Of a stretch of DNA of 64,000 bases, positions 51,748 through 60,959 are shown piece by piece. The position numbers and the translations under genes are program-made. The DNA is from CAZEJS01 sp964512645 (GTDB taxonomy: Bacteria; Actinomycetota; Geothermincolia; Fen-727; Anoxymicrobiaceae). The notes beneath the pieces are model-generated. The model did not search any database. It saw only the letters and a program-made list of their open reading frames with translations, and was not told the DNA's origin. Numbering within the stretch: the stretch's first letter is position 1; every line of letters begins with the position of its first letter. Location: positions 1 to 64,000 of the forward strand of contig CAZEJS010000014.1 of NCBI GenBank assembly GCA_964512645.1, given 5' to 3'.

Positions 51748-52068
51748 TCAGCGGTTGGTGCTGTCGTCCCCGTCCGGACTTGCCTGGAGGTAATGGTAGA
51801 GCTGCATCGCCACCCCCGCCGCCAGTAAGCAGTAGGCCCACATCGCGACCGTCCTCGCGGCATCTTCCTGGCCTACCAGCACCAGCAGCACGCAGATGAA
51901 CAGGAACAGCAGGGAGATCCCGAACGGGAACACGGGGTCGATGTTCAGAAGAATGCCCAGCGCTATCAGCCCGAAGCCCACGGCCATCCAGATGTTCCAG
52001 AAGATCGCCGTCAGCAGGAGAGCCAGGAGTACCGCCAGCCACTTGACGACCACGGCCCCTTTCTTCAT
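51748..52068 (-). CDS. Small membrane protein with three helices, unknown
   Basis: A 106-residue hydrophobic protein: VVKWLAVLLALLLTAIFWNIW, then a Gly-rich helix ending LGILLNIDPVFPFGISLLFLFICVLLVLV and a last helix AMWAYCLLAAGVAMQLYHYL. GGAGGTAGAGG lies just before the ATG, and the start overlaps the stop of the giant membrane protein gene, so the two are coupled. It could be an accessory subunit of that protein. Confidence 0.75.
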   Translation of the reverse strand: MKKGAVVVKWLAVLLALLLTAIFWNIWMAVGFGLIALGILLNIDPVFPFGISLLFLFICVLLVLVGQEDAARTVAMWAYCLLAAGVAMQLYHYLQASPDGDDSTNR

Positions 52069-55000
52069 CGGCCTCTACCTCCAGCCGGCGGGCCTTGAAT
52101 GAAAGCTCGGACCCTGGAGCCTCCGCGCCTGAAGGGGTGAGTCCATCTTCCGATCGTGCGGCCCCGGCTCCCGGCGCCCCCTTTCGGCGGGCGTTCCACC
52201 CATGACCTCGCCGCCGACAGGCAGTTGTACGCGATATCCTTCGCCGAACCGGGCCTCACCTTCCAGCAGTACAGGAGGATCAGCGCGCAGGTGAAGAGGG
52301 TCAGGGCGGTTATTGCCAGGCCGTACTGGAAGAACCTCTGGGGGCGGTACTCGAGAACGAGGTCGAAATCGCCGGTCCTGTTGATGGGGTATCCGTTTAT
52401 CGTGGCGTACATGGGAATCGGCTCCGCGGTGCTGCCGTCGCTGAACCTGGCGACCCACAGTTCGTCGAACGACTCGCTCTGCACGAGCACGAAGGGAGAG
52501 GTTGCGCCGCGGACCCTCACCCGGTATTTTTCGGCGTTGATCTTTTTAAACGTGACCCTGGGAGCTTCGGGAGGACGTTGCATGATGGCCAGGTAGAGGG
52601 ATTCCTCGACCCTGGATATCCTGATGTTGTCGAACCAGCTCACGGAGTTGCCGGAGCTCGCGTCCCTCACCCATCCTCCCGCCGCGACCGGCCGTATCTT
52701 CGAGATCCGCGGCGGAACGAGAAAGGCGCACCGGTACTTCTGCCAATTGGAATCGCCGGAGCTTATGACCGGACACTGCGCGATTCGTATCCACTTCCCC
52801 GCTTCCGAGTCGTAGCCATCGATGGACACGTTCGTCCAGTTGGCGTTCCTGTATTTGACGGTGGTATCCACCGTGTAAACCGTATGGGGTTCCACTGGCA
52901 GCTCATCGGAGATAGCTACCGCGACGTCCATGGTTTTCTGGGACCGGTTTTCTATCCTCAGGCTGCGCTTCCCGGTAGCTTTTTCTGTTGTGTCGGCGCT
53001 TATTTCAGCATTGGGGTATCTACCGTAGACGGCCCACTGAGCCGGCATGTCCCCCGTTCCCGGTTCCTCGAAGTCGGGATTCAAATTGACCGTTGTGAGG
53101 TGGTCCTCGATGTTGATTGCGCCGTATTCAGGGCTGAGGACGGCCGGCGCCCCGAAGAACGACCTGCCGTCGGTGAACGCCAGGTTGTCCTGCATCGGGC
53201 CGGGGAGCTTCTGGATCAGCGCGAGGTTGTCGTAAAACGACTTCGCCCGCACCGTCTTCACCGCCGGCCAGACGTAACCGGGGTCGCTATCCGTCTCGTA
53301 CACCCTCAGGTACCGGGTTTCGTAGGCTTTCTTCAGGCTTGTGTCCGCGGAGAACGCGTTTCCGAAGTCGTACCCGAGAGCCGAAGTGTCGTGCACCAGG
53401 TATCTCGCCGAAAACGGCGTGAAGAGCCGGGACATGATGTCGTTCTTGAGCACCAGGTGCCTGTTCTCCAGGGTGACCTTCTGCTTGCCGCCCCTGACGA
53501 AGAGGGACTGCAACCAGTTGAAGTAGGAGTAGTAGTTCATGACTTCGCGAACGCTGCTCAGGGACGGGTTCGAGGTCATGACGCTGAACCAGGTGATCGT
53601 CTTCTCAGGGGCCCAGGCGTACTTGAACTGCTGTGGAGGGAAGAACGGGAGCCAGGCAACCCGGGGCTCGCCTTCGTGCCTGGAAAGGAAATCGTTGAAC
53701 TGCCTGTAGTCCGCCGGCACGTTCGCCGGGTTGAAGGTGTTCCTGGAGAACGAAAGGGCTTTCGGGTACATCGACATCAGGACGGTGACGATCACCAGCA
53801 CCGCGGCGACGGTCAGGTTCCTGAACCTCCTGGCCGCCATCGCCCGCTCCACGCGGAGCAGCCTCTCTTCCGTGGTCGGGTAGTCGAAGAGGCCGTCGGG
53901 CGCCGGCGTCCCGCCCCCGCCCCCGTCCGTTCCAGCGCCGTTGAACTTCAGCGTGGAGACTATGCTCTCGATCCTTCCCGCCCCGCCCTCTCTCAACGGC
54001 CTGGCCGGCAGCAGCCTGCACACCAGCAGCCCGAGCATAAGGGCGACGAACGGTGCTGCAAAGAAAAGGAATCTTTCCGGGCTCCGGAGGAGCCAGCCGA
54101 AAGTGGAGGAGCCCGGCGCCTTGAAAACCAGCCAGTTGTAAAGGCCGCCCAGGACGGTGTTGGTCCCGGTGGCGAGTGCCAGGGCGACGACGGCCAGCGC
54201 GCCCCAGAAGTTGATGGTGCTGTTCCGGCGCGCCTCCTTCCTCAGGAGGATGAGCGACAGGACCGTCAGGACCGGAAGGCTGAAGGTCAGCGCCTGCAGG
54301 AACTGGCCGCCACCGAGGATGTCCAGGTTCCACGACCAGATGGAGAGCAGCCTGAGGTTGTTCATCATGTGGGTGTTGTTCGACAGGCCGTCCAGCATCG
54401 CCCGGGTGAGGTCGGGAGAATAGAAAGGAAGTAGTGGTTTCCCCAGCGACGCGGCGCCGAGGTACGGCAGCGTCCAGATCGCGTTCAGGAACAGGTAGAG
54501 GACGGCTACGCCCCCGCCGACTTTCAGCGCGGTCTTCACGGAGCGGAGGGTGAATCTCTGCTTGAGAAGAAAAAACAGGAAATAGGCGCCGAAAAGCCCG
54601 GCCAGCCACGTCTGGTTGTGAGAGGTGTTTGCTATCGTGGCGAAGAGCGCCAGCAGCACGATGTTCCTGGCGCCGGGCGACCGGTAAGTATTGACCATGG
54701 CAATAAACAGCAACGGCATCAGGGCATAGATGGGGAAAGCGAAGTAGGGGCGGAAATAGTGTATCGCCCACGGGTTGTACATGTAGACGAGTCCGGCGAA
54801 GACGGCGCCGACATATGGAGCGTAGCCGGCCGCGTTCCGAAGGTTCAGCTCGCGGGCCGTCCTGTAGGCCAGGGTGTACATGGATATCCCGGCCAGGCTG
54901 AAAGTGAAGAGGAACAGGAGAAACATGTAGCGGGCGGCGGACAGGTGCAGGAGCCTGGCGACCATGGAGGAAGGGTAGATCCAGAAGAACCACTGCACGG

Positions 55001-55238
55001 CCGAAGATGCCGGGTTGCTCCCGTACGGGTACCAGGTGTTGACGGTCCTGTACTGCAGCCGCGCGAGGCTGTCGGGCCAGGTCATGTCCGGGGCCATCAT
55101 CATCCCGGGCTGGGTGAAGTTCTTGTGGAAAAGGAAGCATGCGGCGGCGACGATGGCTGCCGCGCAAATAAGGTGGTACAGGGGCCTGTAGTCGCGATCT
55201 TCCAGGTATTGCTTTATGGAGGCTGCCGGGCTGCGCAT
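52065..55238 (-). CDS. Giant polytopic membrane protein, GT-C-like with lectin-like module
   Basis: A 1057-residue membrane protein. The N-terminal 410 residues hold about eleven helices. The first outer loop has GMMMAPDMTWPDSL, an acidic pair placed as in GT-C glycosyltransferases that use polyprenyl-phosphate sugars. Residues about 485-1000 form a large extracytoplasmic part including NPDFEEPGTGDMPAQW through VSWFDNIRIS, the look of a carbohydrate-binding beta-sandwich. A last helix is near 985-1005, then a basic tail. It is a paralogue of 60956-63904: NPDFE/NSGFE, WFDNI/WFDDI and TINGYPI/TINGFEM correspond. ATG with AAGGGAG upstream. A role as arabinosyl/mannosyl-type transferase is inference. 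Confidence 0.75.
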   Translation of the reverse strand: MRSPAASIKQYLEDRDYRPLYHLICAAAIVAAACFLFHKNFTQPGMMMAPDMTWPDSLARLQYRTVNTWYPYGSNPASSAVQWFFWIYPSSMVARLLHLSAARYMFLLFLFTFSLAGISMYTLAYRTARELNLRNAAGYAPYVGAVFAGLVYMYNPWAIHYFRPYFAFPIYALMPLLFIAMVNTYRSPGARNIVLLALFATIANTSHNQTWLAGLFGAYFLFFLLKQRFTLRSVKTALKVGGGVAVLYLFLNAIWTLPYLGAASLGKPLLPFYSPDLTRAMLDGLSNNTHMMNNLRLLSIWSWNLDILGGGQFLQALTFSLPVLTVLSLILLRKEARRNSTINFWGALAVVALALATGTNTVLGGLYNWLVFKAPGSSTFGWLLRSPERFLFFAAPFVALMLGLLVCRLLPARPLREGGAGRIESIVSTLKFNGAGTDGGGGGTPAPDGLFDYPTTEERLLRVERAMAARRFRNLTVAAVLVIVTVLMSMYPKALSFSRNTFNPANVPADYRQFNDFLSRHEGEPRVAWLPFFPPQQFKYAWAPEKTITWFSVMTSNPSLSSVREVMNYYSYFNWLQSLFVRGGKQKVTLENRHLVLKNDIMSRLFTPFSARYLVHDTSALGYDFGNAFSADTSLKKAYETRYLRVYETDSDPGYVWPAVKTVRAKSFYDNLALIQKLPGPMQDNLAFTDGRSFFGAPAVLSPEYGAINIEDHLTTVNLNPDFEEPGTGDMPAQWAVYGRYPNAEISADTTEKATGKRSLRIENRSQKTMDVAVAISDELPVEPHTVYTVDTTVKYRNANWTNVSIDGYDSEAGKWIRIAQCPVISSGDSNWQKYRCAFLVPPRISKIRPVAAGGWVRDASSGNSVSWFDNIRISRVEESLYLAIMQRPPEAPRVTFKKINAEKYRVRVRGATSPFVLVQSESFDELWVARFSDGSTAEPIPMYATINGYPINRTGDFDLVLEYRPQRFFQYGLAITALTLFTCALILLYCWKVRPGSAKDIAYNCLSAARSWVERPPKGGAGSRGRTIGRWTHPFRRGGSRVRAFIQGPPAGGRGR

Positions 55239-55438
55239 CTGCTCCCTTTGCTGGTTGCTTATTCCGGTTGATTATCTCACAGGAACCTGAAGAAACGTGA
55301 CGGCTCCCGGGTTACCCGGCGTACAGGTAGATGGAGTTCGCCCCGTTGTCATGCATCTTCCGGTAGCGGAGCGACGTTCCCGGCCCGCGCCCGTTTGTTA
55401 TACTCGTTTGAGCCCCCGCGCGAAAGGCAGCCGTCGAA

Positions 55439-56227
55439 GTGGGACGATTCGGTTCCTACATCGCCAGGATAAGCAGGCCTCAGAAGGAAGAGGTCTCCGA
55501 TGATATGCACTTCCGCCTTGCCGCAGATTTCATCGAAAGGACGATGGACCGAGGGGCGCCGTGCAGCATCCTTGACCTCGGGTGCAACGTGCCGCCCGCT
55601 TTCCTGGAGTACCTGACCGGAAGGCACCGCAACATCAGCGGGTTCGGATGCGACATCCGGGAGGGTACCGCCGCTTCCGGCCGCAGGGAGGACAGGATAC
55701 GAATCGACCTCCTCGACATAAGCTCCTGCAGTGAGGCTTACCCACGGGAATGCTTCGATTTCATATTCGCCGGTGAGGTCATAGAGCACCTCAAGGACAC
55801 CGACAGCCTCTTCGAGCAGTCTTCAGCCCTGCTCAAGCGCGACGGGTACCTGATAGTCACAACCCCCAATCTTGCCGCCTGGTACGAAAGTTTGATGCTG
55901 CTGTTCGGGCTGCTGCCGGTCATGGCGGAGGTGTCCGATTCGAGCCGGGTCTTCGGCAGGAGGTTCATCTACCGGCTCATGGGACGAAAGCAGTCGCGGG
56001 CGGTCGGCCACTTGAGGCTCTTCACCGCCGCGGCCCTGAGAGACCTGGGCGAGTTCCACGGCTTCGAGGTGGTGACCCGCAGGGGATACTGGACTCTCGA
56101 CTTCTTCCTGAACCGCTGGATATCCAGGTTGCGAGCCAATCTCGCTCAAGGGATATTCATGGTCTTCAGGAAACCGGCGGCTTCACCTCTTGAAGTTGGG
56201 GTACCTCGCAAGCCGGGCGCCTGTTGA
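55439..56227 (+). CDS. Class I SAM-dependent methyltransferase
   Basis: A 262-residue methyltransferase with ILDLGCNVPPAFLEYL (SAM loop with an unusual Asn-Val-Pro-Pro), GCDIREG, DFIFAGEVIEHLKDTDSL and LKRDGYLIVTTPNLAAWYE. The C-terminal part carries a hydrophobic stretch (LMLLFGLLPVMAEV), common in membrane-proximal glycan methyltransferases. GTG start; a TATACT at 55399-55404 may be its -10. Its 3' end overlaps the convergent radical SAM gene by 45 bases. Confidence 0.82.
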   Translation: MGRFGSYIARISRPQKEEVSDDMHFRLAADFIERTMDRGAPCSILDLGCNVPPAFLEYLTGRHRNISGFGCDIREGTAASGRREDRIRIDLLDISSCSEAYPRECFDFIFAGEVIEHLKDTDSLFEQSSALLKRDGYLIVTTPNLAAWYESLMLLFGLLPVMAEVSDSSRVFGRRFIYRLMGRKQSRAVGHLRLFTAAALRDLGEFHGFEVVTRRGYWTLDFFLNRWISRLRANLAQGIFMVFRKPAASPLEVGVPRKPGAC

Positions 56228-57694
56228 AGGAGAGCCGACCATGCCCAGGCTGTAGCGGGCGACCCTTGCGGTGAACTTGAGGTCGTCCCAGTTTTTTATC
56301 TTCTCCAGGAGCTTCCAGGGTTTCCGCGCGAGTTGACTGAGGAACTTCTCGGTGGCCAGTTGGCGGAACCTGCGCACTTCGTCCGCGCGGAGGTAGACGG
56401 TGTCGAACTCCCTCCTGTGAGGTGAGAGGGCGGTATCGATGCCTTCCTCCCGGCAGATATCGTACAGGTCGGTTGCCGGGTAAGGGGTTACACTGTAGAA
56501 CATTGCAAGGTCCAGGCCCAGGCCCAGGGCAAAATCCAGGGTGTTCCGGATGTTTGTCTCGTTCTCGTACGGGAAGCCGAGGATGAAGGTCGCCACCGTC
56601 CACATCCCCAGCCTGTTTGCGTACCGGATGATCTCCTTCACGTGTTCGACGCTGTATTTCTTGCGCACGAAATCCCTCGTTTCGGGATCGCCCGTCTCCA
56701 GCCCGAAAACCAGCCTGTAACAGCCCGACTTCTTCATCAGGCGGAGCAGTTCGCGATCCAGCGTCCAGATGGCGATGCCGTTCGGGGTCGTCCACTTGAT
56801 GTCCAAACCGCTCGATACGATGAGCTCGCAGATTCGCTGGAGCCGGGTCCTCGAAGCCGAAACGTTGTCGTCCAGAAAATCGATCTCCCTTATGCCGAAA
56901 TCCCTGACCAGGTGCTCGATCTCCGCGACGACGTTCTCCGGAGACCGGGCCACCCATCTCCTTCCCCACATGCTTCGCGAGGCGCAGAAGACGCAGTTGC
57001 CCGGGCAGCCCCTCGAGGTCAGAATCGAGGTCTTGGGCACCCGCCTGTTGTTGATGTCCCCGGGGTTGGCCAGTTGCCTCCGGGAATAATGCTTCAGGGG
57101 GAAGAGATCGCGGCGTGGAAAGGCCAGCGAGTCGAGGTCCCCGATCCGGGGCCTGTCGGGATTGCCCGACACCTCGCCGTCGGGGCCCCTGTAGAGGAGC
57201 CCCGGGATCCCTTCAACCGGCGAGCCGGATTCCAGGGCTCCGCAGAACTTCACCAGGGTGTGTTCGCCCTCTCCCTTGACGATGAAGTCTATGTCCGGAA
57301 CGCGCAGCACGTCGGCCGGGGAGTTCGAGCAGTGTGCCCCGCCAACGATCACCGGGACGTCACCGGCATAGCCGTCCTTGATCAGTCTCGCTATCTCGAA
57401 GCACTCCGGCGCGTGTACCGTGTAGGAGCAGGAGATGCCGACGACGTCAGGTCGAAAGTCCCCGACCCGCCGCAGTATTTCTTCATTGCCGTGTCCGAGC
57501 CGGAGAAGCCTGTCCGGGGTGGTAGCCACAGGCAGCGGACACGCGCTCGTGCAGTCCACGATTTCCACTTCGTGGCCCCCTTCCGCCAGCGCCGCGGCCA
57601 GGTATCCAAGGCCGAGCGGGGGGAGGATGGTCATGTTCTCCGTATAGTAATCCTCCGACATGTCGAGGTACGGATTGATCAGGCATATCTTCAT
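56183..57694 (-). CDS. B12-binding domain radical SAM protein
   Basis: A 503-residue enzyme. The N-terminal cobalamin-binding domain has ILPPLGLGYLAAALAEGGHEVEIVD and VVGISCSYTVHAPECFEIARL. The radical SAM barrel has LTSRGCPGNCVFCASRS (CxxxCxxC for the [4Fe-4S] cluster), IDFLDDNVSASRTRL and VFGLETGDPETRDFV. This architecture covers cobalamin-dependent C-methylases and other radical reactions. ATG at 57694 has GGAG six bases upstream. Among glycan genes it may methylate or rearrange a sugar or lipid carrier, but a lipid (hopanoid-like) substrate is equally possible. Confidence 0.88.
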   Translation of the reverse strand: MKICLINPYLDMSEDYYTENMTILPPLGLGYLAAALAEGGHEVEIVDCTSACPLPVATTPDRLLRLGHGNEEILRRVGDFRPDVVGISCSYTVHAPECFEIARLIKDGYAGDVPVIVGGAHCSNSPADVLRVPDIDFIVKGEGEHTLVKFCGALESGSPVEGIPGLLYRGPDGEVSGNPDRPRIGDLDSLAFPRRDLFPLKHYSRRQLANPGDINNRRVPKTSILTSRGCPGNCVFCASRSMWGRRWVARSPENVVAEIEHLVRDFGIREIDFLDDNVSASRTRLQRICELIVSSGLDIKWTTPNGIAIWTLDRELLRLMKKSGCYRLVFGLETGDPETRDFVRKKYSVEHVKEIIRYANRLGMWTVATFILGFPYENETNIRNTLDFALGLGLDLAMFYSVTPYPATDLYDICREEGIDTALSPHRREFDTVYLRADEVRRFRQLATEKFLSQLARKPWKLLEKIKNWDDLKFTARVARYSLGMVGSPSTGARLARYPNFKR

Positions 57695-57769
57695 GGTCAC
57701 TCCGGGCCCGGGAGATCGCTCCCCCGGGGCTCGCCGGAACTTCGCAGGCGGGTTTCCGGCGCCATCGAT

Positions 57770-58360
57770 TCAGCTCCTTCTGTATACGATGTTGTACTCG
57801 GTGAACTGGTTGTAGAGGTACCTGTGCGGCGGCGACATCCACACTGTCTGCATTCCCTGGCCCTCGAGCTCGGCGGATACCTCCTCTATCCTGAAAAAGG
57901 AGTGGCCCCTGAGGAACAGGCGCCCCGCGACTTTCAGGAAAGCGGAATAGGTGTGTTCGTTGATAAGGAAATACCCGCCGGGCTTGAGCACGCGCGCCGC
58001 CTCCGCGATCGCATTCCTCCAGTCTCTCATATGGTGAAGCACCATCATCGAGAGCACCAGGTCGAACCGGGCGTTCTCGAACGGCAGTTCCGTGGCGTCG
58101 GCTTCAAGAAACGCGGGCCCCCCGGCCGGCGCGCCGCGGGAAGCAAACTCGATCTCGCCGGGGTCCAGGTCCGTGCCGGTCACGTCGAACCCTCGCTCGA
58201 ACAGGGCATGGGACATGTAACCGGGGCCGCACCCGACCTCGAGCGCCTTTCCTCCCGCGGGGAGATCGGCGAAGGACAGCATTTCCTCCAGCATAGGGAG
58301 TTTCTTGGCCGCGTTCTCGGGCCTGTTTATGTATCTCTTCTGGATCGAGCCCATCCGCAT
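57770..58360 (-). CDS. Class I SAM-dependent methyltransferase
   Basis: A 196-residue methyltransferase: ALEVGCGPGYMSHALFE, GTDLDPGEIEFASR, ELPFENARFDLVLSMMVLHHMRDW and LKPGGYFLINEH. UbiE/Coq5-like methyltransferase_11 fold. Start ATG 58360 or 58354; the longer frame to 58423 has a Cys/Arg-rich extension without an SD. It lies 75 bases upstream of the radical SAM gene on the same strand, so the two probably form one unit. Confidence 0.85.
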   Translation of the reverse strand: MRMGSIQKRYINRPENAAKKLPMLEEMLSFADLPAGGKALEVGCGPGYMSHALFERGFDVTGTDLDPGEIEFASRGAPAGGPAFLEADATELPFENARFDLVLSMMVLHHMRDWRNAIAEAARVLKPGGYFLINEHTYSAFLKVAGRLFLRGHSFFRIEEVSAELEGQGMQTVWMSPPHRYLYNQFTEYNIVYRRS

Positions 58361-58636
58361 ATGCCACCGCCTTGTCACGCATAGTCTACAGCAACGCGGC
58401 GCTCTGACTGCGCCCGTCATCATGCGCGATGCCGCTGGTCCCTGGCTCTCTATCCAGTATTCCTCTCCGCGCCACAGACGCTCTCGAGTTCAGGTCCGGC
58501 TTTCACTCGAACCGAAGGCCCCCGAGAGCCTCGAGCCGGCATCTTTCGAGAGCAACGCCGGGGGCATTGCTGTAATGTAGCTGTCGAGAGCATCGGCCGC
58601 TGATCGGAGAGCGATGAAATCGACGCGGGGGATTCC

Positions 58637-59941
58637 ATGAGAGGGCAGCCGGCGTCCCGCTTCAGCGAGGACGGGATTGGCGCCTATGCCATGGTGTCGG
58701 GCGCGTACCTGGTGGTCTATGCCACCAGCTATATCTATGCGGTGGTCATTGCCAGGCTGCTTGGCCCCACGGATTACGCCGCCCTCGCATCCCTTCTGGC
58801 GGTAGGGACGATCGCCGCTACCGGAATCGGGGGGCCGCTGCAGTCGATAATCGCGAAGTACGTGTCGGCCGACAGGGCAAGCGGCGCTGAAAAGAACGCC
58901 AGGTACCTGGTGAAGAGAGCCTTGCTCATCGCGGTCGTCTTCAGCGGGGCGGCGCTCCTTGCCGGGGCCGCCCTGGCCAGGCCCGTCAAACAGTGGCTGG
59001 ACATCGCCGGCTTTCCGCCTTTGCTGCTGCTGTCGCTTTATATTGCGATCTGGCTCATTCATCCGGTGACGTCCGGAGCCGTGCAGGGGCTCCAGAGGTT
59101 CAAGGTGCTCAGCGCGGGGTTCGTAGTTGGCGCCGTGGCAAGGGTGGCCTCAGGGATTGCCCTGGTGGCGGCAGGCCTCGGAGTCACGGGGGCAATGGCC
59201 GGGGAGGCTTTCGGGGCGGTGGTGGTAGTCCTTGTGCTGGGCGGTTGGACCTTGCGGTGGCTCGGCAAGGGGCCCGCGGAAGGCAGCATTGATGTAACAC
59301 ATCTGAAGAAGTTCGCACCGGCGGTGATAGTGAGCTCCGCCTGTCTCATGTCGTTCGTATACATGGACGTGTTCCTGGTCAGGGGGCTCATCGGGGGGTC
59401 TCAGTCCGGTTACTACGCGGCGGCGCAGAAGCTGAGCAGCGTCATGTATTTCATTCCCGGCGTGCTCGCCGTGGTGCTTTTTCCAAGGGCCAGCGCGAAG
59501 TTCGCCGCCGGAACGGAGCCATGGCGTCTTTTCTGGAAGGTCCAGGCTTCCGTGGCGGCGATCTGCGGGAGCGTCGCCATTGTGTTCGCGGTTTTTCCCG
59601 GATGGAGCATGAGGATGGTGTTCGGCTCGAGATACGTTTCGGGCGCCCCCCTGCTGCCGGTTCTTTCCCTGGCGATGTTCTGTTTCTCCATGCTGCCCGT
59701 CTGCAGCCAGTTCCTGCTGGCGACGGACAGGTACGGGTTCGTGTACCTGCTGGTCGCGGGAGCTATCGTGGAAGTCATCGCCGTTTTTCTGTTTCACGCC
59801 TCGGCCAGGCGGGTGGCGTGGGTCGTGGCCGCGGTGTCGGTTGCCACACTGGCTTCCATGGGCGCTTATGTGTCCTCTTACTGGCTCTCGTGGCAGAGCG
59901 CGCGGAAGAGCGAGTCTGCCGGGGAAGAGGCTACCGCCTGA
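58637..59941 (+). CDS. Polysaccharide flippase (Wzx/MVF-type)
   Basis: A 434-residue membrane protein with about twelve helices. The N-terminus YAMVSGAYLVVYATSYIYAVVIARLLGPTDYAALASL is typical of oligosaccharide flippases, and the second half starts at KKFAPAVIVSSACLMSFVYMDVFLV with YYAAAQKLSSVMYFIPGVLAVVLFPRAS. It would move lipid-linked sugars or oligosaccharides to the outer face. ATG with GGGGGA upstream. Alone on its strand between the methyltransferase and the GT2 gene. Confidence 0.88.
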   Translation: MRGQPASRFSEDGIGAYAMVSGAYLVVYATSYIYAVVIARLLGPTDYAALASLLAVGTIAATGIGGPLQSIIAKYVSADRASGAEKNARYLVKRALLIAVVFSGAALLAGAALARPVKQWLDIAGFPPLLLLSLYIAIWLIHPVTSGAVQGLQRFKVLSAGFVVGAVARVASGIALVAAGLGVTGAMAGEAFGAVVVVLVLGGWTLRWLGKGPAEGSIDVTHLKKFAPAVIVSSACLMSFVYMDVFLVRGLIGGSQSGYYAAAQKLSSVMYFIPGVLAVVLFPRASAKFAAGTEPWRLFWKVQASVAAICGSVAIVFAVFPGWSMRMVFGSRYVSGAPLLPVLSLAMFCFSMLPVCSQFLLATDRYGFVYLLVAGAIVEVIAVFLFHASARRVAWVVAAVSVATLASMGAYVSSYWLSWQSARKSESAGEEATA

Positions 59942-59999
59942 CGTAAAGCGCCCGTGTAAGGCGGACAACCCCTTCGGAGCGCCGATCCCTGAATGTCCG

Positions 60000-60959
60000 T
60001 CAGGGCCCCCCCACCTCTTCTTTGGTGGACTCGGCGATAGACCACACCGCGGGCACCTCTTCCTTCAACACGTAGCGCTTGCAGAGGTACAGGCACCTGG
60101 CCGCCATGCGATACGTTACCCAGGCGACCGCCCCCAACGGCTTTCGGCGGGCAAGATTTATCAGGGCTCCGACCTTGATGCCCAACGGCACGTAAAACTC
60201 GCTTCCCGGGCCCCTGTCGTGAAAGAACCCGCTGGTGTTGTCCGCCGAATACATGAAACGCACTGTCACCAGCAGGTAATCCCTGAAGGAGCGGGGGAGC
60301 TTGAAAAACACTCTCGCCTCGGGGTTCAACGCGAAGCGCTTCCCGGCCATGATGCACGAGTAGTACAGAAACTGGTCGGTTGACAGCACCCTGGCGCCTT
60401 TGTCCAGGCTGGGGATCTCTACCTGCCTGTAGAGCTCCCTGCTCAAGGCCAGTATCCGACCGTGCGCGCTGTAGATGTTGCTGCCGCCCTTGAAGTTGCA
60501 CCTGATATAGTCGCGCAGGATGTCGCCGCAGGTGAAGATCATCGGGGCGAGGCCACGCACGTCTTGAGCCGGCAGGGGGACGCCGCCCATCATCCCGACG
60601 TCGTCATCCGGATCGTCTATCAGGGCGGCAAGCGTCTGCCGGCCCGCCAGCCTGGTGTCCGCATCGATGAGCACGAGGAAGTCCGAGTCGATATCGCGTT
60701 TGCCGATGTTGATGCAGGCCGCTTTGCCGCGCCTGGCGTCGTTCACGATCAGCTCCAGGCGCTCTTCGCGCTCCATCCTGGAACGGACCCTGGCTTCCGT
60801 GGAGTCGGTGGAACCGTCAGATACTACGACCACTTTATCGAGCGCGAGGCGTTCCCCGAGGTCCTGCCCGAAGATGTCGTCAAGCACCCCGCAGATGTTC
60901 TTCTCCTCGTTCAGCGCCGGAACCAGGACGCTTATCGACATGGGCTTCTCGCTTTTCAT
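60000..60959 (-). CDS. Family 2 glycosyltransferase
   Basis: A 319-residue GT-A enzyme: SISVLVPALNEEKNI, VVVVSDGSTDSTEARV, GKAACINIG, LVLIDADTRL (the DxD metal site) and LSTDQFLYYSCIMAGKRFALNPEARVFFK. No clear membrane helices apart from amphipathic C-terminal segments. Donor sugar unknown. ATG overlaps the stop of the upstream giant membrane protein by four bases, with GAGGA upstream, so the pair is coupled and may act on one substrate. Confidence 0.9.
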   Translation of the reverse strand: MKSEKPMSISVLVPALNEEKNICGVLDDIFGQDLGERLALDKVVVVSDGSTDSTEARVRSRMEREERLELIVNDARRGKAACINIGKRDIDSDFLVLIDADTRLAGRQTLAALIDDPDDDVGMMGGVPLPAQDVRGLAPMIFTCGDILRDYIRCNFKGGSNIYSAHGRILALSRELYRQVEIPSLDKGARVLSTDQFLYYSCIMAGKRFALNPEARVFFKLPRSFRDYLLVTVRFMYSADNTSGFFHDRGPGSEFYVPLGIKVGALINLARRKPLGAVAWVTYRMAARCLYLCKRYVLKEEVPAVWSIAESTKEEVGGP

